From Candidatus Peregrinibacteria bacterium (lineage in GTDB: Bacteria; Patescibacteriota; Gracilibacteria; UBA1369; UM-FILTER-53-11), in NCBI GenBank assembly GCA_023245725.1, contig JAHFJU010000049.1:1-10900 (forward strand): DNA of 10,900 nt. The letters run 5' to 3'. The position numbers were made by a program, and so were the translations under genes. Positions within the stretch are counted from its first letter, which is position 1. Each line of letters starts with the position of its first letter. A model generated the notes under the pieces. The model did no database searches and was not told the DNA's origin. It saw only the letters and a list, made by a program, of their open reading frames with translations. Below, one piece after another: positions 1 to 7,273 of this stretch.

Positions 1-1
1 G

Positions 2-2644
2 GTTAGTGAAATTAATAATGCAGACAATTTTGCTCATCAGATTAAGAAAGGCGATACATTGGGCGTTATATTAAAGGATTTTTTCGCCCCCATAAATAAC
101 ACAGCCGACCATACGCGAGACGTAAAGGTTGCTTTATACGAACTGACAAAACAATCCATGAATGTCGATTTAATTCGTACTGGCAATACATTGAAAATCG
201 AAGCGGGTATTTTAAAAATTGAAGATGAAAATGGAGCTCTTGTTACCGGCTATACTTTGCGAAGTGGTGGCGAGGATTCAGAAACTCCTTCGGTAGAGCC
301 GCCTGTTGCTGCTAAACCTGCACCAGAGCCGCCAGCCCCTGAACCACAAAATACTGCTCCTGAGCCTGTGGTCGTACTGGAACGTCAACCAACGCCGGAA
401 CGCGCTGAAGCTAGTGCACCATTGCCAGCTCCTGTTGAAGCGAATGAGCCAGCGGCTCCGGCGCCTTCTTCGGCTGAACCTGAAAAACCAGTGGCACCAG
501 AGCCTGTGGTCGTGCGCGCGCCTTCACCTGTGCCAGTCTCGTCAGCGCCTCCTGCATCTGTGGCCGCGGTCGCACCTGTGCCAAAGCAAGCATCGGCACC
601 TAAACCTGTCGTCAGAGAGCCGATAGAAACAACTAGTGATTTACCCATCCAATCAGATAGTCATACTGTAGACCTTGACACAGCGCCGCCAGCACCGGAA
701 TCTCCTGCGCCTGCGAGTGCACCTTCACCAGCGCCAGTACTTGCATCTGCTGCCGTAAGCGCGGCAGCTACAGTTGGCAATACCTCTAACGATCAACCCA
801 AAAGCCAAAGTCCAAACGCTGAACAAGCTGAAGCAGCTGAACCGAATCCGAATGTGGCGCTACGTATCAGCGGTATTAAAACCCGGTTTGAGTCATTGCA
901 GAAACTTCTGCCGCAAGAAATTTCACCCGAAGATAGAAAAGCAATTGAAGACCGTTTTGCTGAATTAAAGATTCGTAAAAAGTTAAAACACGCAGATAAT
1001 GTTGATAATTTGACTCCTGCACAACTAGAAAATTTAGATAATTTTAAACGAATCAATAGCGATACTTCTGACATTTCCGTCAGGCAGCCGTATCCTTATT
1101 TACGTCGACTCGATAGAGCCGCCATGCAGCTCATGCTAAAGGAAGGAAATATGTCACCTGATACAATAGCAGACGCATTAATATGGATAAGTAATTCTTA
1201 TCTGTTTGTGAATGATGGTCACCTTAATGGACCTGACTTCGATCGTGAAAAAGCCCTTCAGTATGCAGAAATGGCGATTGATTATATCGAGAAGAATTCT
1301 GGAGTGCTTTCGAAGGACAGGTATGCGCGTCTTAATTATATTAAGACATTGCGTGCTCATATTTTGTCATTGCCAACCGTAGATAATCCGCATGGTGATA
1401 CTGTTGCTGCATTAAAGGCTCATGAAGAAGTAATGAGTACAATGAAAAATGTAAATAATGATGAATATTACTATTCTTTTTATCATTCGAATATTATTAA
1501 TGAATATTTGCGATTTGTTGTTAAGCTTAATAAAGCCGATGAAATAACTAAAGCACTACCGATTGCGCAACATATGTATGCCGATTGCGATCATCTTTTT
1601 GATATATTACCAGCTATTGAGGTTCTTAAATCTTTGTGGCGTATTTCTTTAAATCAAACACAACGACAGGAACAGCTTGCCAAAATACTTAATGTTGATA
1701 CTAACGATATTAATGCATTTGCTAGGCATTATCCTGCAAAATACGCTGATTTAATGAATGGAATTACAACTCCGTATGATCTTTCGAATAATAGTTCAAA
1801 TAATATTTCTCGGTGGCTACTGGATATTGCAGATAGTTACCCATCGACAAAAGATAATTGGCAAAGAAAAAAGGAGCTATATCTTCGCGTATTTGATTGC
1901 TATGAGCTTAGAAGCTTGGCATTAGAGAGAATTTCACAGATTTATAATCAGCAATTTTGGCATGCTACTACTTGGGTAAGAGGTGATGAGCGTGGAGTTC
2001 AAATGAAAAATACAGGTGAATCCGCTGATAGTCTGCAAATATATAAGGTTGATCTCGATTATCTCATTTTTAATCCGGAGAAAATGTTTGTAGTTGCGCA
2101 ATATGTACATAAAACAAAAAACGAAGCAGGAAAGGATGTTTTTGAATTTGGTAATGCATCCTTCGTTCATATTGGCTTATATGGTAAGATTCATAATCTG
2201 ATAGATTCAGATAATAATCCGATATATTTTGATTCTGAAAGTAAAAAACTGGTCGCGGTAAAAGAGGGTGATACGGCCCCATTTTTGAAACATTGTCAAA
2301 AGTTCGCAAAAGATTTGACTAAGTTTTATGGCGTACCGGTAAGCGTAAATGCCAATGAACATGGATATATTTTATCGTTTGATCGCAGTGTGCAATCCGA
2401 AGCAACTGCAGATTTTGCAAGGGACAAAGAAACTAAGGTTCCATTAAATACTAAGGCTCCATTAAATAATATGAATATAGTTATAGATAGAAATGGTAAA
2501 CTTTATTTCGATCTATATAAATCCGATCTTTTAGATTCTCAGCATGTCACATCTTTTAAAAATATAAATGAACGTATGCAGCCACATACATTCGATGACG
2601 CCTATGAACTTATCACTGGAGTAGCGCGAGTTAATCAACTTTAA
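2..2644 (+). CDS. Large LysM-like / Pro-Ala-rich protein, 5' end outside the window
   Basis: The frame is open from the first codon in the window, so the gene begins upstream; the TTG at 59 is an internal Leu codon, because the LysM-like segment is already under way before it. Window residues about 12-67 resemble a LysM peptidoglycan-binding module: a HQIKKGDTL opening, a middle with N-V-D-L-I, and a G-N-T-L-K-I close, with an unusually long insertion. Residues about 93-283 are a Pro/Ala/Val/Glu-rich linker with a repeated APEPVVV phrase, probably extended and spanning a wall or envelope layer. Residues 284-880 are charged and mostly helical, with a stretch (around DREKALQYAEMAIDYIE) that could be TPR-like; I recognise no catalytic motif there. 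No membrane segment appears in the visible part. A role as an envelope-associated structural or binding protein is inferred. It converges on the next gene with a 40-bp gap and no clear terminator. Confidence 0.75.
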   Translation, partial: VSEINNADNFAHQIKKGDTLGVILKDFFAPINNTADHTRDVKVALYELTKQSMNVDLIRTGNTLKIEAGILKIEDENGALVTGYTLRSGGEDSETPSVEPPVAAKPAPEPPAPEPQNTAPEPVVVLERQPTPERAEASAPLPAPVEANEPAAPAPSSAEPEKPVAPEPVVVRAPSPVPVSSAPPASVAAVAPVPKQASAPKPVVREPIETTSDLPIQSDSHTVDLDTAPPAPESPAPASAPSPAPVLASAAVSAAATVGNTSNDQPKSQSPNAEQAEAAEPNPNVALRISGIKTRFESLQKLLPQEISPEDRKAIEDRFAELKIRKKLKHADNVDNLTPAQLENLDNFKRINSDTSDISVRQPYPYLRRLDRAAMQLMLKEGNMSPDTIADALIWISNSYLFVNDGHLNGPDFDREKALQYAEMAIDYIEKNSGVLSKDRYARLNYIKTLRAHILSLPTVDNPHGDTVAALKAHEEVMSTMKNVNNDEYYYSFYHSNIINEYLRFVVKLNKADEITKALPIAQHMYADCDHLFDILPAIEVLKSLWRISLNQTQRQEQLAKILNVDTNDINAFARHYPAKYADLMNGITTPYDLSNNSSNNISRWLLDIADSYPSTKDNWQRKKELYLRVFDCYELRSLALERISQIYNQQFWHATTWVRGDERGVQMKNTGESADSLQIYKVDLDYLIFNPEKMFVVAQYVHKTKNEAGKDVFEFGNASFVHIGLYGKIHNLIDSDNNPIYFDSESKKLVAVKEGDTAPFLKHCQKFAKDLTKFYGVPVSVNANEHGYILSFDRSVQSEATADFARDKETKVPLNTKAPLNNMNIVIDRNGKLYFDLYKSDLLDSQHVTSFKNINERMQPHTFDDAYELITGVARVNQL
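362..513 (+). repeat. Short direct repeat inside the Pro/Ala linker
   Basis: The 14-mer gagcctgtggtcgt occurs at 362-375 and again at 500-513, in frame and 46 codons apart. Both copies encode the EPVVV part of APEPVVV. Related Pro-Val-Val phrases nearby (APKPVV) suggest that the linker grew by internal duplication followed by drift. The linker DNA is visibly richer in G and C than the AT-rich region encoding the C-terminal part. Confidence 0.7.
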
Positions 2645-2684
2645 ATTTCGCTTCTGTTGTCCGATAAATAATCACTGGTAGACA

Positions 2685-3773
2685 TCACTTCGCAATCGGC
2701 ACGCTATGCAACGAGGCGTCGCCGTCATTTGGGGTTGGATCCTTAATTTCAAATTTATAACAGTAGTTACCGGCTGGGTGCTCCCAAACTTTTTCAGAGA
2801 AATTCACGTACGGTGAGTTGTAAACTGTATTGTATGCGTATTGAATATCATTTGGATCTTTCGAAGTTTCGAGGTCGAAGTTTGCGCACAATTCATATTG
2901 TTTAGTTCCTAAAACTTTATATTCGTATGCGTTGCCGGTTTCTGGGTCAACAGGGTTCAAATAAATAGAGTTTTTTGATATTTCGCCGATTGTTGATGGC
3001 AGTTTTGAATTGCCGTTCCAATATTGATCAATAGTTGTGTATGCAATTTGGCTCAAGTGTGAAACGCGAAGCATATCTAGTCTGTATAGGCGGCGGTTGC
3101 TTGGAGAACCGGCTAGGATAAGCCCCCAAACGATTGTAGATAGAAAAATAACCGAGGCCGCGATAGCAATTTTTTTTGAAGGACGCGAGTCGGCACCGCG
3201 TTTTAGTTCATAAAAAATATAACTTCCAGCTCCCAAAGCTGTAACTAACACCACTACAACTTTCAACATGAATCGAAGTGTAATTTCACCATCGAGATAA
3301 GTATTTACAAGCGTAATCATGTCGCCTATTAGCGCAACCGTAGCCAAAAAGAGCGTCAAATAAATAAAAAACTTTCTTAGGCCAAATTCAACTTTTTCAG
3401 GGTTTGCATTTAAATCCTTTCGAATGTACCAAGCTATTCCCAAATAAACAGGGAACAAAACCATCATAGAAGATAACTGTGAACGAATTGATTGTGCGAA
3501 ATAGTCGTACCCGTTATTTAAAACATCGGGCAGCATGTGTTCAATGTAGCTGAATAATAGCGATACAAAATCGAATATGAGAAAGTAGAAAATTCCGCCC
3601 ATGAGCAGGTAGAGAAAAAAATCACGTGTTGCCGATTTGTGAGATTCCACTTTGAGTGATTCAGCTGGCTTTTGAGGTGTATTCATAGAAGTTGAAGAGG
3701 TTATATGTGGCGCAATGCCATAGACTACTATGACGACTGCGAGAATGAGTATGAATAATGAAAATGAAGGCAT
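2685..3773 (-). CDS. DUF5671-type membrane protein with pseudopilin-like C-terminal domain
   Basis: This is a 362-residue integral membrane protein. Hydrophobic segments lie at about residues 4-21, 52-77, 101-117, 134-155, 168-190 and 202-222. The block starting RDFFLYLLMGG resembles DUF5671, a membrane domain frequent in Patescibacteria. After the last membrane segment, residues about 225-345 form a soluble domain with the phrases RLDMLRVSHLSQI, LP(S)TIGEI, VDPETGNAYEYK and YELCANFD. These resemble the C-terminal part of type II secretion/type IV pilin-like proteins, where a DP-TG-Y-Y stretch and a Cys-containing strand recur. Its Cys296 and Cys338 could form a disulfide outside the membrane. 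The chosen ATG is the first in frame; Met30 is an alternative that would remove the first hydrophobic segment. The gene lies 24 bp after the acetolactate synthase stop on the same strand, so co-transcription is likely. Function is unknown. Confidence 0.75.
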   Translation of the reverse strand: MPSFSLFILILAVVIVVYGIAPHITSSTSMNTPQKPAESLKVESHKSATRDFFLYLLMGGIFYFLIFDFVSLLFSYIEHMLPDVLNNGYDYFAQSIRSQLSSMMVLFPVYLGIAWYIRKDLNANPEKVEFGLRKFFIYLTLFLATVALIGDMITLVNTYLDGEITLRFMLKVVVVLVTALGAGSYIFYELKRGADSRPSKKIAIAASVIFLSTIVWGLILAGSPSNRRLYRLDMLRVSHLSQIAYTTIDQYWNGNSKLPSTIGEISKNSIYLNPVDPETGNAYEYKVLGTKQYELCANFDLETSKDPNDIQYAYNTVYNSPYVNFSEKVWEHPAGNYCYKFEIKDPTPNDGDASLHSVPIAK

Positions 3774-3797
3774 TGTACTTGTTAAAGGCTTTTATTC

Positions 3798-5450
3798 TCA
3801 CATTGGGCAGACTAGGCCGCCGAGTTTGTTGGTAAGTTCAAAGTTTTCTGAGTAGTCGACTGGAACATCTACAATTACAACATCGTTCATTGCGAGCGCT
3901 TTCTGTAGCGTAGGAACAAGGTCTTCGGTTTTTGTAACGCGCAATCCTGTGCAACCGAAACTCTCGGCATATTTTACAAAATCAGGATTCTGAAAATCCA
4001 TAGCGAAACTTGGTCCACCAAAATAATTAATTTGCTTCCACTCAATCATTCCAAACTTTGAGTCGTTGAAAATAAGAATAACAAAAGCTAGTCCAAGGCG
4101 TTTCGCGGTTTCAATTTCTTGGCTGTTCATCAAAAATCCACCATCACCCATGACGGCAACAACTTTTTTATCGGGATTCACCAGTTTTGCTGCAACCGCA
4201 CCGGGAAGCGAAATTCCCATTGTCGCAAAGCCATTCGAGATTAAAACTGTGTTCGGTTTATACGCAGGGTAAACTCGCGCTGTCCAAATTTTATGCATTC
4301 CTACATCGCTCAACACAATGTCGTCGTCGTTAAGTACATGTCGAAGATCGTATAGGATTTTTTGCGGTTTAATCGGGAACGCAGTTGAGTCTTTGTGAAC
4401 TCTGAATTCTTGTTTATGAATCTCTTTCAGCTTTTCGAGATAGGGGAATTCTTTTTTAAATCCTGTTAATTCGGTGAGTTCTTCAAGAGTTGCTTTTATA
4501 TCTCCTATTAATTCGATTTCAGGAGTATAAAAAGCGTCGACTTCGGCAGGTTGAGAGTCGATGTGTATGACTCGTTTATTGTTTTCAGGATTCCAGAATT
4601 TTGGCGCGTACTCGGCAAAATCGTAGCCTACGGTAATTATAAGTTCGGCTTGGTCGAATCCACAAATTGCAAAATCTTTTTTCTGAAGGCCGATTGTTGC
4701 AATAAATAAATCGTTGCGTGCCGGCATTGCTCCTTTTGCCATAAAAGTATTTGCAACAGAAATATTATTTTTCTCTGCAAATTTCACGAGCGCGTCGCTA
4801 GCTTTCGCGCGAATAACCCCGTTTCCTGCTAAAATAATTATTTTTTCACAGTTTTTAATTAGTTCGATAGCTTTTTTGTAATGAGTTGGGTGCGCATGCG
4901 AAATAGGAGGCGGACCGGACTTGAGCGGTTTTAGTTGATGATCTTCAGGTAAATCGAGCCCTGCAATTACTTCTGATAGTTCAATGTGCGTTGCTCCCGG
5001 TTTTTCAAGTTCGGCTACACGAAAGGCTTTTCTCACCACTTCTGGGATAACTTCTTCATTAACAACACGCGTATTCCATTTTGTGATTGGCTTGAACATT
5101 TGCACGACGTCGATGTACTGGTGGCTTTCTTTGTGCTCGTTGCGCATGTCAGCTTGGCCAGTAATGGCTACAACAGGAGCACGATCCATATTCGCGTCGG
5201 CTACGCCGGTGATTAAGTTGGTTGCACCGGGGCCGAGCGTAGCGAGGCACACTCCGGCTCTGCCGGTAAGGCGGCCGTATACGTCTGCCATGAAGGCAGC
5301 ACCTTGTTCGTGACGGGTTACAACAAAGTTAATCGACGATGTTCTAAGCGCCTGCACAAAATCCAAATTTTCTTCCCCCGGTAAGCCAAAAATATATTTC
5401 ACTCCCTCATTTTCTAAGCACTTTACGAAAAGATCAGAGGCTGTTTGCAT
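3798..5450 (-). CDS. Acetolactate synthase large-subunit family protein (ThDP enzyme)
   Basis: A full-length 550-residue thiamine-diphosphate enzyme that probably condenses two pyruvates into 2-acetolactate with release of CO2 in the cytoplasm. The N-terminal domain has FGLPGEENLDF, the catalytic Glu48 in TRHEQGAAFMADVYGR, and TLGPGATN. SHQ (Gln111) and PITKW (Lys124) fit the acetohydroxyacid-synthase active site. The central domain lies at about 190-340. The C-terminal ThDP/Mg motif is GDGG at 435-438 with Asn462 in FND. Trp471 in GMIEWKQ sits where acetohydroxyacid synthases carry the Trp that favours 2-ketobutyrate, whereas Bacillus-type AlsS has Phe there. No ilvN regulatory subunit, ilvC, ilvD or acetolactate decarboxylase is nearby, so an isoleucine/valine pathway or a butanediol role cannot be assigned from context. 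It lies between the aldehyde dehydrogenase and DUF5671 genes and has its own extended -10 box just upstream. Confidence 0.87.
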   Translation of the reverse strand: MQTASDLFVKCLENEGVKYIFGLPGEENLDFVQALRTSSINFVVTRHEQGAAFMADVYGRLTGRAGVCLATLGPGATNLITGVADANMDRAPVVAITGQADMRNEHKESHQYIDVVQMFKPITKWNTRVVNEEVIPEVVRKAFRVAELEKPGATHIELSEVIAGLDLPEDHQLKPLKSGPPPISHAHPTHYKKAIELIKNCEKIIILAGNGVIRAKASDALVKFAEKNNISVANTFMAKGAMPARNDLFIATIGLQKKDFAICGFDQAELIITVGYDFAEYAPKFWNPENNKRVIHIDSQPAEVDAFYTPEIELIGDIKATLEELTELTGFKKEFPYLEKLKEIHKQEFRVHKDSTAFPIKPQKILYDLRHVLNDDDIVLSDVGMHKIWTARVYPAYKPNTVLISNGFATMGISLPGAVAAKLVNPDKKVVAVMGDGGFLMNSQEIETAKRLGLAFVILIFNDSKFGMIEWKQINYFGGPSFAMDFQNPDFVKYAESFGCTGLRVTKTEDLVPTLQKALAMNDVVIVDVPVDYSENFELTNKLGGLVCPM

Positions 5451-5459
5451 AGTAGGGCA

Positions 5460-5468
5460 ATTATAGCA
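5460..5468 (-). promoter_or_regulatory. Extended -10 promoter for the acetolactate synthase gene
   Basis: On the minus strand the 42-bp gap contains TGCTATAAT, a perfect -10 hexamer with the extended TGn element. It ends nine bases before the ATG at 5450, so the predicted transcript has a leader of only two or three bases. A second TATAAT lies further upstream at 5485-5490, directly behind the aldehyde dehydrogenase stop. No good -35 box is visible for either. No Shine-Dalgarno sequence precedes the ATG. Confidence 0.6.
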
Positions 5469-5492
5469 TATCGGGGGAGGTGGAATTATACT

Positions 5493-6848
5493 TTAGCTTA
5501 CCACCACTGTTTTCACATTTACGAACTCTTTGATTCCGAATTCGCCCATTTCGCGACCAAGGCCGGATTTTTTGGTGCCACCGAAGGGGAGTCGGGGATC
5601 GCTCTTTGTTAAGCCGTTTATTGTTATTGTGCCTGCGTCGAGTGAGTGAATCATTCTTTGTTGGCGTTCTGTGTTTGTTGTCCAGACTACGGCGCCTAAT
5701 CCATATTCTGTTGCGTTTGCAATTTCGAGTGCCTGTTCTTCGGTTTCAAATGTCGTATAAGCCATGAGTGGGCCAAAAGTTTCTTCATTCCACACTGGCA
5801 TATTGTGCGTAACCGAACCTACAAGAGCAGGTGTGAAAAATGCGCCATTCACTTCGCCGCCTGTAATTATGCGAGCGCCCATAGAAAGTGATCGGTCGAG
5901 TTGGTTGCGTAATTGTAAAGCGAAATCGCTGGTAGCAACTGGTCCGACTGTTGTTTTTTCGTCTAGCGGGTTGCCCAAAACAATAGTTTTAAAAAGCTCG
6001 GTCATGCGCTCTTCAAATTTTTTAGAGATAGAGGAGTGAACAATAAACCTTTTTGCGGCTATGCAACTTTGTCCTGCGTTTTGCATACGCGCCGTGAGTG
6101 CGGTTATGCAGGATTTTTCAAGGTCGGCATCTTCAAAAATAATAAAAGGATCACTGCCGCCCAACTCGAGCACAACTTTTTTGAGATTTTTTGCACATTC
6201 GTTTGCCACGCGAAGCCCAGCCTGCGTGGAGCCGGTGAGGGTTACGCAGTCGATTGAAGGGCTGCTAATGAGCGCGCTCGCCGTTTGGCCATCGATGAGC
6301 AAGGTTTGAAATATTGAAGTAGGAAAGCCAGCCAAAGCAAACGCCGACTCAATGGCGAGCGCGCATTGTGGAACATTGCTTGCATGCTTTAAGATCACTC
6401 CATTGCCAGCCATAAGTGCGGGAACCGCGGCGCGAATGACCTGCCAAAAAGGATAATTCCACGGCATAATCGCAAGTAAAACTCCAAGCGGATCGAAACG
6501 AACATAACTTCGCGCCGCGGCAGTTTGTATCTCAATCGGCTTTAAATAATCCGCAGTATTATACGAAAACAGTTCGCATAACACAGCACACTTCTCAACT
6601 TCAGCTCGAGCTTGGGTTACAGGTTTTCCCATCTCAAGGCTCATTAAACGCGCATAATCCTCTAAATTTTCACGCAAAACCCCCGCCAACTTTTTCGCAA
6701 ACGGCGTTCGCTCCTCCACACTCATTTTTCGCCACTCCTTCTGTGCAATTTTCGTTTTATTTGCTTTCGCCGTCGCTTCTTCAAGGCTCAAAGTTTCAAA
6801 CTCCTTTAAAATCTCGCCTGTCGCCGGATTTTTTGAGTGCATAGTCAT
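5493..6848 (-). CDS. NAD(P)-dependent aldehyde dehydrogenase, succinate-semialdehyde type
   Basis: A 451-residue enzyme of the aldehyde dehydrogenase superfamily that oxidises an aldehyde to the acid with NAD(P)+. The sequence is collinear with the shorter Sad/YneI-like succinate-semialdehyde dehydrogenases: NPATGE at the start, EMGKP...QARAEVEK, IMPWNYPFWQVIRAAVPAL, LKHA, the nucleotide-binding GSTQAG (206-211), LELGGSDPF with catalytic Glu228, NAGQSCIAAKRF with nucleophile Cys262, EETFGP (355-360) and PFGGTKKSG(L)GRE. Asn131 in PWN is the oxyanion-hole residue. All catalytic residues are present and the length is normal for this subfamily, so the gene looks intact. The exact substrate is inferred from family resemblance. 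Starts at codons 1 and 3 (MTM) are both possible. A weak extended -10 (TGTTTAACT, minus strand) ends six bases before the first ATG. It is the first gene of a probable three-gene minus-strand unit. Confidence 0.88.
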   Translation of the reverse strand: MTMHSKNPATGEILKEFETLSLEEATAKANKTKIAQKEWRKMSVEERTPFAKKLAGVLRENLEDYARLMSLEMGKPVTQARAEVEKCAVLCELFSYNTADYLKPIEIQTAAARSYVRFDPLGVLLAIMPWNYPFWQVIRAAVPALMAGNGVILKHASNVPQCALAIESAFALAGFPTSIFQTLLIDGQTASALISSPSIDCVTLTGSTQAGLRVANECAKNLKKVVLELGGSDPFIIFEDADLEKSCITALTARMQNAGQSCIAAKRFIVHSSISKKFEERMTELFKTIVLGNPLDEKTTVGPVATSDFALQLRNQLDRSLSMGARIITGGEVNGAFFTPALVGSVTHNMPVWNEETFGPLMAYTTFETEEQALEIANATEYGLGAVVWTTNTERQQRMIHSLDAGTITINGLTKSDPRLPFGGTKKSGLGREMGEFGIKEFVNVKTVVVS

Positions 6849-7038
6849 ATTTTTAGTTAAACACGAGTTCCTTACTATTGCGAATATTTTGTCGCTTGGT
6901 ATTTTTTTGATAAAAGACGATGTAATTCTGTCTAGCTATAGAGAAAAAAAGTCCGTTTTAGCCACACAATTTTGTCTATTAACTCTTGTTTTATAACCAA
7001 AAATGAGCGATATTTTTCGCCGAGCAACTTTCACCTGC
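6849..7038. other. Intergenic region between the aldehyde dehydrogenase and tRNA-Gly genes
   Basis: This 190-bp stretch holds the divergent upstream regions of the minus-strand operon and the plus-strand tRNA. Only a weak tRNA promoter candidate is visible: TTGTTT at 6986-6991 and GATATT at 7009-7014, with 17 bp between them. I see no credible small protein gene. An open minus-strand frame through 6936-7151 is an artefact of the antisense tRNA sequence. Confidence 0.4.
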
Positions 7039-7113
7039 GCGGGTATCGTATAACGGCTATTATGTGACCTTCCCAAGGTTAAGACACGGGTTCGACTCCC
7101 GTTACCCGCTCCA
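7039..7113 (+). tRNA. tRNA-Gly (anticodon CCC), CCA encoded
   Basis: A complete cloverleaf can be folded by eye. The acceptor stem GCGGGTA (7039-7045) pairs perfectly with TACCCGC (7103-7109), followed by discriminator T and an encoded CCA. The D arm carries GTAT, GG at 7055-7056 and TTAT, the same layout as Escherichia coli tRNA-Gly(UCC). The anticodon stem TGACC/GGTTA (one G-T pair) encloses TTCCCAA, so the anticodon is CCC at 7072-7074 and reads GGG. The T arm is ACGGG-TTCGACT-CCCGT with canonical TTC. The variable loop is four bases. The last 13 bases recur twice downstream, each time ending in CCA, so transcript processing may have alternative pairing partners for the acceptor strand. 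Confidence 0.96.
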
Positions 7114-7233
7114 AGCTCTTGAGTGCGAGCACGAAAGGCTTGGGCGGCCAATCCTCTCGAGGGTTACCCGCTCCATAGATGAGCGAAGCGAATCCTAGAG
7201 CTGCAATCCAGCAAGGCGGCGTTACCCGCTCCA
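7101..7233 (+). repeat. Triplicated tRNA-Gly 3' tail with related spacers
   Basis: The 13-mer gttacccgctcca, which is the tRNA 3' end including CCA, occurs at 7101-7113, 7163-7175 and 7221-7233, so the units are 62 and 58 bp. The two spacers are related: each begins shortly after CCA with a GAG-GCGA-CGAA pattern (7121-7135 and 7181-7192), and each has GCGG before the next tail (7144-7147 and 7216-7219) able to pair with CCGC of that tail as a small hairpin. Copies two and three share two further bases (ta) after CCA. This could be duplicated attachment-site remnants, a decayed tandem tRNA array, or a repeat family seeded by the tRNA end. No integrase lies in the window and no fourth copy was seen further right. 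Confidence 0.85.
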
Positions 7234-7261
7234 TACGTTTCCCTTTAAGGCCTTTTTATTG

Positions 7262-7267
7262 TATAAT
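7262..7267 (+). promoter_or_regulatory. -10 box for the kinase-like gene, predicted leaderless
   Basis: A perfect TATAAT is followed by six bases (gcaata) and then the ATG at 7274. Transcription normally starts about seven bases after the hexamer, which would put the first transcribed base at the A of ATG. No -35 box of quality is visible; the region 7236-7245 is CT-rich. The placement also shows that a TTG start at 7259 would lie inside the promoter. Confidence 0.6.
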
Positions 7268-7273
7268 GCAATA

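Noticed and set aside
59..61. TTG as the start of the large left-hand gene
   Set aside because: The frame is open to the window edge and the LysM-like motif begins before this codon, so it is an internal Leu.
306..648. Alternative frames in the Pro/Ala-rich linker on both strands
   Set aside because: Low-complexity GC-rich coding sequence keeps other frames open; their compositions (Gly/Ala-rich or Leu/Arg/His-rich) are artefacts.
4066..5313. Plus-strand open frames inside the acetolactate synthase gene
   Set aside because: They are shadows of a well-conserved enzyme on the other strand and have no recognisable domains or start signals.
6936..7151. Minus-strand open frame of 71 codons with the phrase GNGSRTRVLTLGRSHNSRYT
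   Set aside because: It is the antisense of tRNA-Gly and its flanks; this kind of peptide is a well-known spurious product of tRNA complements.
7101..7233. CRISPR-like array
   Set aside because: Only three 13-bp copies, all equal to the tRNA 3' end, with spacers that resemble each other and no cas genes.
7241..7260. Terminator after the tRNA tail repeats (AAGGCCTT followed by TTTATT)
   Set aside because: The palindrome has no room for a loop and the T-run overlaps it, so a stable hairpin cannot form.
7259..7261. TTG as the start of the kinase-like gene
   Set aside because: It lies next to the TATAAT -10 box at 7262-7267 and adds only five residues; ATG at 7274 fits the predicted transcription start.
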